Assembly (NCBI RefSeq): GCF_900496995.4
Contig: NC_044007.1
Location: forward strand, 1 to 64,000
Source of the DNA: Aquila chrysaetos chrysaetos
Taxonomy: Eukaryota > Chordata > Aves > Accipitriformes > Accipitridae
Reading direction: 5' to 3'
Length of the DNA: 64,000 bases
A program made the position numbers and the translations under genes. Shown one piece after another: positions 51,101 through 63,100 of the stretch; position 1 is the first letter of the stretch, and each line of letters begins with the position of its first letter. The notes under the pieces were generated by a model. It did no database searches, was not told the origin of the DNA, and saw only the letters and a list, made by a program, of their open reading frames with translations.

Positions 51101-54100
51101 TCTGCTGGTGATAAGTGATTGCTTTTGCACAACTTGGGGTTTTTTTTCCATTTTTCCCTTTTTTTTCCCCTCTACTTATTGAACTGTCTTTATCTTGACC
51201 CATGAGGTTTTCTTGCTTTTGCCCTTCCGATTCTCTCCCCCATGCTACTGATGGGGAGAGAGTGAGTGACTGGATGGGGTCTTAGCTGTCAGCTGCGGTC
51301 AACCCACCAGAGTCCTTTTGGGTGTCCAGCATGGGGCCAAAGGGGTTCGACATCTTAATAGATTTGATTGGAGTGTACTAGACAGGATTTTATAGTAGTT
51401 ACACCTGTTTAGCTGTTGTTGGTCATAATATTGATGTATTTGTTCTCAGCACTGGTTTATTTGTTCCTTTACCTGCTCCATGGCATGCTGCCTCTCTTGC
51501 TGTACATCAAATTTGAGGGCTTGTAATGGCTGCTTTCAGCTTTTGCAGTTTGCTGTGCTGTTTAGCACCTTTTTGTGTTTTGCCTGGGAGAGTTATGATA
51601 AAAGCACTAGCCTTGAGCCTAATCTGGTATTTAGGCCCTGCATTGGTTCTGTCCCAGTACTTTGGGAACCATCCCGTGGAGAAAATTAACAATTTCTCCT
51701 CTTCTCATCCGAGAGCAAGTTTGTAGAGGAAATGAAGAATGGTACCTCCCCCTTCCTCTCTCCTGGGGTAGATTGTTTTTCTGTCTTGTTACAACAGCTC
51801 TTCAGTTTCTTGAACATCCTTGGGTAACTAGAATGCTTATATTGGTATATGTCAAGAATCTGATTCTGGCTTTTCCTAAGGATAAACAACTATTTGTGAA
51901 TGCCACACAGGGATGTGCCCTGAGGTAGTCAGGTCATGGGTCACAAGTTGTGTAGGAGAATTTGTGCAGGCACCTAGAGCAATTTTCATGTCCGATGGTG
52001 TGAGACTTCACACCTGAACAAGCGTGGCATCCTGTTGAAGTGACAAAACACCTGAAGAAAGGATGCCTTGTCTATGTCAAAGAGACACAACTTCTCACAC
52101 TGTGCTGGGGCCTGGCCTACACCTACCTCAGCAGGGTGAAAGGGTCTCTGGATCTGAGGACATAAAATTGGACACTGTGGCTAAGTCAGAGACCCAACCC
52201 TTGAGGATAACAGTTGCTCCTAAACAGTGGGAGAGGAAGTCAATTTGGTTTGTAAGAGAGGAAGAAGCTTCTAAGAGGGAGCAGGAGGAAGAATCAGAAG
52301 AGGCAACCAGTTCTGCAGTAGAGCAGCCACAAGGACAAGAGGGGGAAGAGACAGAAATCATGAATGAGTGTAGAAACCACCCAGTCCCTATCCCTGAACA
52401 AGCAGCATGATATGCGGAAAGATTACAGCTGTCATCTAGGTGAGCAAATTATCACTTGGTTGCTGTGATGCTAGGATACTGGGGCCAGTGCTGAGTCAGA
52501 AATTAGAGGGTAAGAAAGCCCAGCAACTGGGATCTCTCGCTAAGGACCGGGGAACTGGTGAAGGGATTGGAAAAGGGGCAACAATCTGCAGCTTCTGGAG
52601 GCAACTTCTGTCGAGCATGAAGGCAAGGTATGCCCTCAAGGAAGATCTTATAAACTACTGAGGCAAGTGGATCACCATTGAGGGAGATATCCAGCATTAG
52701 GGAATTGGTGGTGGAGGTGATCTACAGCAACCTGGGCAATAACCATAGATCCAGGTGAAATCCAGTGCACACGGTCAAAAGTTTGTACAGAGCACACCAA
52801 CATTGTATGTCAGCACCCTGACAATAATTGTACAGACAGTGAGGCACCAACTGTGGACAGACTGGCTGGCCAGCTCTGGCAATACGAAGAGAATCTCTCT
52901 ACCTCCCCAACCCTATGGTCCTGTATCTCAGCTGTAGAAAAACTGCCCCAAAAGTTCCAGCAAATTCAAAGGGAGTTATGTTTTCCTCCTTACCCATACA
53001 GGTTGGCATCTTAGCTATCAAGAGTGTCACATGGAGTCAGCCTTTCTCTGCTCAAAGGAAAGGGAACCATGCATGCCACCTTGTGGTTCTACCTGCATGA
53101 CAGTGGGAAGGACAGGAGGAGGTGGGACAATGCATCTATCTCAAGCCTAGAAACTTGTGTATGTGAATTGCAAGGAAAAACAGCAGCCCAAAAGGGTTCA
53201 TTCAGAAAGATGACTGCTCCAATTGCTGTTGAGCAATTGCCCAGATGCAGTGGAAGGACTGATCCTACTTCTGATCCTGGTTTGCAATTACAGGAGTCAG
53301 GTAATGAATGCTCTGACCAGGAATAGACAGGCCATGCCTCCAGCCAGGCAGAGGAAAGGCATAACTTGGGTTTATTGGACTGTATGGATTCAATAGTCAC
53401 AGTAGGCACATTGGACCCACAGGAGTATAAGGCTTTGCTGGACACCAGTGCACAGTGACCCTAATGCCATCAGGATACAAGGGGATGGAACCCACCTGGA
53501 TTTCTGGAGCGACAGAATGATCCCAACAGTTATCTCTGTTGGAGGCTGAAGTGACCGTAACAAGCAACAGGTGGCAAAAGCATCCTATTGTGACCGACTT
53601 GGAGACTCGGTGCATCCTTGGCATGGACTACATCAGGAGAGGCTACTTCAGGGACCCAAAAGGGTACCAGTGGGCTTTTGGTGTAGCTGCCATGGATACA
53701 GAGAGGATTAAACAGCTGTGCCCATCCAGTCTCTTAGTGAATCCCTCTGTTGTAGGGTTGCTGCATGTCAAAGAGCAGCAGCAGCGGGTGGGGGCTTAGC
53801 TGCCAGTGGGGGTCAACCCACCACAGCACCTCTGAGAAGAGCTCTCTCATTTCTATAACCCTTCTCTGAGTAGTGAGAGACAGCAGCTGGAACTCTCCAT
53901 TCATTCCTGGCTGAAATGCACTTTTATTTGACAGCCCTACTCTTTGGATGTTGTCGTCTTCCCCCCCCCCCCCCCCCCCCAAAAAATGTGAAAGTGGCTA
54001 AGTTCTGATAGATAGCTCCAGCTAGGTAAAAGAGCAAGTGAATTCTTAGTCTTCAAAACGGAAAAGTTTTTTTTCTGAGGCACTCAGTCCAAATGCTATG

Positions 54101-57100
54101 TTCAGTGATGGATCATTTTTCTAAACTAAAAGAATGTTGTCATGGAGTAACAAAATTATTTAAAATATGAGCAAGAATCGTGTTTTAAAACTGATTTTTC
54201 AAATGTATTAGATATTCTCATGTTCCTTATGTTAATTATTATCTTTAGGATTTCAAAATGCAAAAACAGATTTTTAAACTTCATCTTCTCATTGCAAATT
54301 ATACAGAAATATATTTCTGTGGTCTCAGGGCTGGATTCATGGGATCTTTAACAGTTCAACTGAAACATCCAAGTTAGGAGTTTGGGCTTCCTGCATTGTC
54401 AAAAGAACAAAAGAAGAACTTGTTGTCCAGAGGACTCATTATTCCCCTGTGTCTGATACTGTCTGATATCTCTCACTCTCTCCACTGAAACAAGAGAAAG
54501 ACTAGACTTGCAAGTTAGGCACTTCATGTAGGTTCCTAGTGCAGGGAGGAAGGCATTCAAACCTAATCAAGGGGGTAAAAGACTTTAACATACTCACAGG
54601 CCTATACTTTAGAGTGTTCCAGGATTATGACACACTATTTGTGAGTGAATGCTCAAAAGGAGTCAGGTGTCACCTTGCTGTGATTCCCAGAACTGTAATT
54701 CATCCCTTCACTGTAAATTAGACACTGGGAGCTTATATCATTGTTTTCTGACTTCTAGGCAGCGAGTAACATTTGAGGAGATTTTACCATCCTCTACTCC
54801 ATTGCCTGCCTTGGATCTTCTGAAGAAACTTTTAGTATTTAACCCTGATAAACGACTCACAGCAGAGGAGGCTCTGCAGCATCCTTATGTGAAGAGGTGA
54901 GAGTAATACCAATGTGCAATTTCCCCTGATGTCTTCTGAGATGTTATAGACCTGCTCTTGGCGCAAGTTTTCTTTATATGCGTGATAGAAAAAAAAAAAA
55001 AAAGACAAAGCTAATTCTTGATTTTTCTCTAATGCTATTTACACTAGAGGTCACACTAGATGATTTAACAATCCTTTTAAACATTATATTAATCTTTGGT
55101 GCTATTCTTAGTCTTAGTGAATTACATTATGTGTTATCATCTTCTTAGATTTCACTGTCCTGCCAGGGAGCCCTCTCTGGATTATGATGTGATTCTTCCT
55201 TTAGCTGATGATATCCAGCTGTCTGTGGCAGAATATCGAAATAAATTATATGAGGTACTTTCTCTTATCCTATTTTCCAAAATCCTAATCCTCCAGGTAA
55301 CCTGCCCTTCTTGCACACACTTAATGAATTCTGACATTTTCTTCTATTTGCATTCCCATAGGCTTTCCATACATGTTTACAGTTACATCTTGGTGCTTCC
55401 TATCAGTCAGTTCCATACTGTCATAATTTTTGAGAGGTCTTTAAATCTAGGTTCCCACTGGGAAAAGAAAAGTCTGTAAAGCGTGATGACTGAGAAAGAC
55501 TGTGTTAGAGGAAAATGTATTATGCTGGATCCAACAGCCCTAGAGGGGCAAGGCTGCTGCCACTCTGTGTCCCTAGGTCCAGCCAGTAGCAAGGCTGAAG
55601 ATGTATTCTCAGTAGGCACATGCATACAGAAAACATGTACACACTAGGTATATACATATACACAGGGCTGGCCACGTGGATCAGAGACAGGCACTCGGAG
55701 CACTCACACAAACATAGACAGCACCAACAGCCTCATCCTGCTCCCTTCTCTGGCTGAGCAAGGTGGAACTCCACTCGTGAGAATATATATACATATGTAC
55801 AAGGTGGATCCCTGCAGCAGCTGGTCTCAGACACTCAGTCTGATCCCAGTCTCCTCAGCTGCTGGCTCTTGGATACACAAGCCCCCAAGGCTGCAGCCCC
55901 ATTCCAGTTGCTGGTACAGATCATGCAGGCAAACAGCTGGCCAGGACTTTCCAGGTCCCTTAGCTGACCTCTGTCCCCCTGCCCCTAGTGTTCTCACCCC
56001 TAGAGATACACAGGTGCTCTCACACCCAGAGCTGGTCCTTAGAGGCCTGCTCACCCCGTGGCTCCCAGGCCACTTGATCTTTGCTAGGGATCAGACACTC
56101 ACTCGCACACCTGCACTCTCTTCAGTTGCTGGCACCATGGACACACAGGCCCTCTGACCTGTGATCTGACTCCAGTTGGTGGCACTCACACCTGCATACA
56201 CACATGCAGACAGAATAGACAGCCTCTCTTCCAGGAAAGAGAAAGGAATTTAAGAAGATGGAGCAAACTGCATTGATCAGGTGCAGGGCATTGCCAGGCA
56301 AGCTTATTGACCAGCCAGCTATTTACACGACTGACCGTTTTTATACCTCTTACCCCCTATTTCCCGTACTTGTTCCTCCCCAAATCACCTACACCCCTCT
56401 CTTTTCCTGCTTCTGGTTCCTACCCTAAACATCCCATAGTAAGTCCTGTGTGATCCCAAATGGCTTTCCCCTGCATCCCATAATGTGTCCAACCCCTAGG
56501 CAGCAACCTCCACCCCCCCCATACCCTGCCACTCTTAGTCCAGAAGGTGATCCAGAGAAATCTGGATGACTTATTGTAATGAGTTTCATGCCCAGACAAT
56601 GGGGCTGATAGCTTTGCTGGGACAGTCCTGGCAGGGGCCCAGACAAGGTGTTGAGAACCCCTTGATTTGGGTTCCCATCTGCCATGGTGCATCCCTGTGC
56701 TCCTCTCAGCCTGTGCAGATGGGCTTTTGATGGGCTGATGGCTTCTGTGAATGGGTCAGGGTGTAGCTCAACAGAGTATTGTTTGGGCTCCCCATCCTGC
56801 CATTGTCTTTCTGAGCTCTGTTGTGGGTGTGCAGACAAACTGTTATCACATAACCTAACACACTGAGGTTTTTTGCTGGACCTTCGTCAAATGCAATTCC
56901 ATGCCGCACCACATACAGAGAACTATCAGATTTCAGAATAATTAATTAACAGAGGAGGAAGAGTAAGTGAAGGATCAGTGTAATGTGCTAATAATAAAGG
57001 ACAGTGATGTTTTAGGAGACATATTTTGAATGCATTAACATGGGGAAATAGTAGTACTTGAAAAATCTGGAAATGGTGTTATAATCAAGCAAATAAATAA

Positions 57101-60100
57101 AAAAAAGCTGATGCAAAATCTTTAGTGGTACAGGGAAAAGGAAAAATAGTACTTTTGATGCCATTTGGTATATGCAATAAGATCAAGAGAAAAACTGAAA
57201 GCTGTACTTTCCCTGTAGACAGTGGGATCAAGTGCACCCTCAGCAAATTTGCAGATGATGCCAAGCTGAGTGGTGCGGTTAACACACCTGAGGGACAGGA
57301 TGCCATTCAGAGGGACCTGGCCAAGCTTGAGAACTGGGCCTATGTGAACCTCATGAGGTTCAACAAGGCCAAGTGCAAGGTCCTGCACCTGGGCTGGGGC
57401 AAGCCCCGGTATCAATACAGGCTGGGGGATGAAAGGATTGAGAGCAGCCCTGTGGAGAAGGACTTGGGGATACTAGTGGATGAAAAATTGGATATGAACC
57501 GGCAACGTGCGCTTGCAGCCCAGAAAGCCAAGCGTATCCTGGGCTGCATCGAAAGAAGCATGGCCATCAGGTCAAGGGAGGGGATTCTACCCCTCTACTC
57601 CACTCTGGTGAGACCCCACCTGGAGCACTGCGTCCAGCTCTGGGGTCCTCAGTACAAGAAAGACATGGACCTGTTAGGGCAGGTCCAGAGGAGGGACACG
57701 AAAATGGTCCGAGGGCTGCAACACCTCTGTTACAAAGAAAGGCTGAGAGAGTTGGGGTTGTTCAGCCTGGAGAAGAGAAGGCTCCGGGGAGACCTTATTG
57801 CAGCCTTTCAGTACTTAAAGGGGGTCTATAAGAAAGATGGAGAGAGACTTTTTACTAGGGCCTGTAGTGACAGAACAAGGGGCAATGGTTTTAAACTGAA
57901 AGAGGGTGGGTTTAGATTGGACATGAGGAAGAAATGTTTTACAATGAGGGTGGTGATACACTGGATGAGGTTGCCCAGAGAAGTTGTGGATGCCCCATCA
58001 CTGGAAAGCGTTCAAAGGTCAGGTTGGACAGGGCTTTGAGCAACCTGGTCTAGTGGAAGATGTCCGTGCCCAAGGCAAGGCGGATCGACTAGATGGTCTT
58101 TGAATGTCCCTTCCAACCCAAACCATTCTATGACTCTACGAACATTTGAATAATGTCTAAAGAAGTGAAAGAAGAACAAAGATAAATGCAAATCAGAACT
58201 AATTATAAGAGACACTGAACTGATCTGGATGGTGTTGTTGAGGCAGTTGGGGGAGGATAGCCAGAGTGAATGCTCTAACAATGAAATATGAGGAGCAGCA
58301 AAAGTGGAAGTAAATCAAGCCTTCAGAAGGAGAAATTGGTTTTGGCTTAGTTTGGAGGGGCGGGGGGCTGGTTCCCCTTTTTGCAGTGAAAGAAATTATG
58401 TAAATGCCATGTTATGAGGCAAAGGAACTGGAAGATGGTGGGAAGAGCAGGAGTTGGAATGTAAATGTAGTAAAAGAGGCACTGGAAAGAATGACAGTGG
58501 GAAGAGAAGATTGAAAAGGAAGCTTAGAGATCAGAAAATCCAAGACTGGGAAAGACTGATAAGCGTGTCCACCTTCCTAGAGAGAGATGAAAAGTGTTAT
58601 TGCTTCTATTAACAGCAATTTAAATGGAAGAAAGAAAAAATAAAATTGAATTTAAAAAGTTGAATCTACTTAAAATTTCTTTTAAGGTCTTTAATAGAGG
58701 GAAACTAATAAACTCTACTGTGTTAGAATGTTAGGACTCATGAGCAGATGAATTAGTAAAGTGAATACTGAGCACAGATAGAAAAGATATTCTAAATGTC
58801 AGTGGATTGGTCACAGATAATCTAGGTACAAGGTTAAGAAACAAGTGAATAGTTTTGAATAATCTTACTGATAGGGTGTCAAATTTGGGATGACTGTGAT
58901 TACAGGAAGTTGAGAGTAGACTGTCTGCACCAAGACCCAAAACCTTGGCAAGGATTCTATCGCTAGATAATAGTGTGTAGAGGTAGGTGAGAAATAATTA
59001 TGAACTAACCGGAATGAATGTTGCTTTGACCATTAAAAAATCAGCTTTGCAAAGTCCTAGAAGGGGATGGTAAGAAAGAACATAGTGTTAACCTTTTGGG
59101 CACACAAATCCTGTCTTTTCCAAGGCTAATGCCCATTTTATTTAGTCATGTTCTCCCTCAGGATATATTGAAATTGCCTGTTTACCCAATACTTTTTCTT
59201 AATGCTTCAGCCTATTCTTTCTTTCCACTGAGAATATTATTTCTATCTTCTTTCCAACCCTAAATTAATTTTAAAATTATACTTGTTACCTATCCTGTGA
59301 AATAAATTGAAGTTATTTGTAACTCTTTCTCTTTGTTTCTATGTTTTGTTCCTCTGCTCTGCTGTGCAGCTGTGTTGTGTCTAACCAACTTCTCCTTTCT
59401 GTAGATGATCCTTGAAAAGAAATTAAATAGCCATCGAAAGGAGCAAGTGCGGAGAGAAAATATTCAGCTAAGTCAGTCTGAATCCAGGCCACTTCTTCCA
59501 AATTCCAGTTCTGTGAATTTATCTACCAGGAAAGGCCAGAGAATACCAACACCGCCTCTTCTAAAAACTTCAGATGTGCATGCTGGAACTACATCTAGTG
59601 TCCAGCCAGAAGTATCCAGCCAGAGTGAAGATTTAGCAAGAACTTTATGTCAGAGATCAAAGATCAACGTGATATACAATCCCATAACACATACTGCTGT
59701 TCAAAGTAGGTACTACCCTCCTACAGTGGGATGTGATCCACCATGAGTCATTATTATGGGGTAGAAAGAAGAAAAGAGATCGAGTGGGGAAAAAGAAATA
59801 AGGGGAATTTACATGGCAAAATGAGAGGGTGAAAATGTGGGAGGAAAATCGCGTAAGAACAAAACACTGTTGAATGAGTTTTGAGTGTACGACATTCTCT
59901 TTGGCTTTTTCCTGCCTCAGTCTTGTCTCTATGTTCCTTTCTGTTTTCTCTTTGCTTCTCTGCTGCTATTATCTTTTCCCATGCCCATTTGAACTGGTTT
60001 TGTTTGCTAGTACATTCTAATTTTATTCTGAATATTTTTGTTCTGTTTGTGAGATGAAGCGAGGTGGCAGGGGCTGACTCAGTTTTTGTGTTCTATCCCT

Positions 60101-63100
60101 GCATCAGTCAGTGTGTTCTCTGTCCTCATGATTTTCCTACTTTCTCTCATGTTTTTTCTTCTGCAGGTAATGCAAATTCTGGTGCTGTGATCAAGAACTG
60201 TTCTGCACCACCTTCTCAACAGGCCAGAATCTCCAACAATAGGAGACTGGGGAGACAAATCACATGGGCAAATGCAAATGCTCAGCTACCTCCCACAAGT
60301 GTACAGAACCTTTATAATGTGAGTAGCAGTTAAAAAAAAAAAAACAAACCTTAGCTTTTCATGGGCCAAAATGATATAGACACAAAATATCTTAATTTGC
60401 AACTTTGTAAAGATACTTAAATGAGAGGCAAGACATATTGCTCTGTGAGTGACTAAATTAATAATTTTTTACTAGTTAAAATTACTTATGACAAAGATAC
60501 ACACTGCAATTTCATTGCTTGTATGTAGTGTCAGTCAAATGGTACCAGTAACCTAGTTTGAGAAGGCAGTTGGGCTTGTATAGAGTATGTTCCCATTACT
60601 AGAGAGCTGAAGAGTGTGCTAACTGAAGAGTTTCTGCTAGTAGGGGAAATAACTAGACATAACTTGCCTCTAATATGGGGCAGATTCATATAGGAACTGC
60701 ATATTGCAGTCTTCAGTGTTGCAATACCTACGTTTCGGGTGTTTTGTCCACTAATGAAGTTTGTGACCCTGAGTTAAGTTCTGTGCATGAGGCAGAGCGT
60801 TGAGAGGAAGACCATCTAATAGTAATCACCAGGAAATGCCAAGGGCACAGATGTGGCTTAAACCTTATAAGTCCAGCATATGTAATGCTGATCTTCAGCT
60901 AGTCTGGGTTTATAAACACTAACTTTCTCCTGGAGTTTTACGTCTAATCCCAGTCTTTCAAAAAACCCTATCACCTGTGACTTGAGGAGCAAGAGTATTT
61001 TGCTGCCAATAGGATTAGGCAGGAGTTCTGTGAATGATTGTTGAATTTAAGTACAGGAATTAAGTGTTTCAGAGAACATGAAGTAACACAGCCCTTTTGT
61101 AAATCTAGGTCTCTTCCTCATTAGCAGTATTTTTTTCACAAAGATTAATTGTAATGGATCATATATGTCAGCTAACTGTAATCAAAAAGAAAAGTAGAAA
61201 TATCTGCAGATTCTCTGCCTCTACTTCTTTTTCCCCATCTTGAGTTTTTAATGCAATGTCTTTGAGATGTGCTGAGATATATGACTTTTTTTCCACTGCC
61301 CTTTTCCTAGAGGACAGGCTAATTTTGGACTCCATTCTACTTTCAATTTTATCACTTCAGACAAGTGAGGATTTGAACACCATTTCAGATTATCACATTG
61401 TTCAGGTTGTCAGCAGCACCAAAAACTCCCTTTGACTTTGAGAATCACAGATCAGTTGCTTTTACATTATCTTCAGCGATGGCTTGTCCTGTCCAAAGTG
61501 TGTAGGTAGCAAATTCTTTTTTAACCAGATTGAGAATGTTGGATATTCCAAACTTTGCTGGAGAATTCGTATTACCTCTGGAATCAACCTAATGGATTGC
61601 TGTTGCTGAACAGTGAAGGCTTCAGTCCTGTCCTCTCTGCTTGTCCCTCTTCCCTGTCCTTGGCCACGCTTCCTTGCAAAAGTTGTTATCCTCGCTGGGT
61701 TCTTAAATGACCTCCTTGCCCCTGCTTTTTCTTTTTCCTGAGCTAGATCAGAGGAAGCTTATGGCAGAGGAAGAATATGGAAGGAGGGACCACAGATGAC
61801 TTTTTTTTTGACACTAAAGATTGACTTTTTTGTCATGGGACTTTCTCACATCCCCACAAAAGAATACTTGAGTGACTATGTGCTGGAGCTCCAAACCATT
61901 CAAAATGTGTACTGAGCACAGTTGTATGAAGGGATTTCTGACAGACACCACTATCAAAGATGAGTTGGGTGGGATCACCTGCTTCGTGTCAGCATGCAAT
62001 ATCACATTTACCTTAAGGCAAAGCATTTCTTTGAACACAGCTCTGGATGATCTGAACCATTTCAAGCCAGAAACAAGCTGCAGACACTGTTAACAGTCAA
62101 GCTTGTTCCTACTGGATCTCTTCTTACTGTTGTGATTGATACGAAAATACATATGAATAACTGCTAAAAGGAGACATGATTGCCAGTAACTTCCAAGTAT
62201 GTCCACGTGCACACTTGCAACCCATCTTTCAGCCCCTCTGCTTTGGAATCCCATTCAAAATGTTTTGAGAGTGAGAGGAACCGTTTATTCCACAAGTGTG
62301 GAGCAAGTGTGGAAGCCTTTATTCCACAGTAAGAGATTGTGGAGGTTGCTGCATGTGCAGATGTACATATGAACAATGCATTTTGAAGAATCTTTAGGTA
62401 ATTGTGACCAACTTCCTGTTACTGGAAGAGCATAATAGGGAGAAGATCACCCTACACATGCCCTGTGCTTTATATTTGTTCCCTGAGAGGCTAATACTGA
62501 CTAGTGTCAGAGACAGGATATTGTGGTAGAAGGTCATCAGCATTGTGGCTGATCTTACGTAAATGCTGACTTTTCCATCTTTCTCATTCAGCCTCAGCAG
62601 AAGCTGAAAAGTTCTGACATTCCAGGTTGCTCTGCATTCAGTCTGCGTTCATTTTCAATATCCTAGCAAGCTCATGAAACTCTTGTTCTCAGCCATTTGA
62701 CCAGAAAAGACTCCTGTAATGGCTGGGGTGACAGCAGCCAGTGCCACAATAGTGAGTGGACACTCTTGCCTTTCAGTTAACTATAGAGGTTCACAAAGCA
62801 TAAGCCGCAGTGAAACAGCTCTCCTCTTGAACTGCAGATTCAAATGTATTGTAATGTATTATGTATTGTAATGTATTAATAACTTTTTCCCACAGGGGCT
62901 GATAAACACAGTATCCATATGTAGCTTCCAACTCAGAAAGTCACCAAGCTATTTGATTGGCAGAAGCCAGGAGGATATACTGGGGAATGATGATGATCTG
63001 TCTTTTGTACATATATTTAAAGCATTCACTACTGTTGGAAACAAGATATTAGCCAAACAGGACTTTGGACTTTTGCTCCAGTGCAGGATTAGTTTGTTGT

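Larger units (their letters stand above)
50759..53825 (+). mobile_element. Internally deleted class III-like ERV in MAPK15 intron 8, TSD GCACC
   Basis: 5' LTR 50759-51311 (TGTACTGGGTTTGG...GGTCAACCCACCAGA), then a primer-site-like TGGGTGTCCAGCATGGGGC near 51319-51338, about 2.0 kb of gag-like and protease-like relics, then only the last ~40 bp of a 3' LTR (GGGGTCAACCCACCACA). 5-bp TSD GCACC at 50754-50758 and 53826-53830. Polymerase, env and nearly all of the 3' LTR are deleted. Same orientation as MAPK15. Confidence 0.88.
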
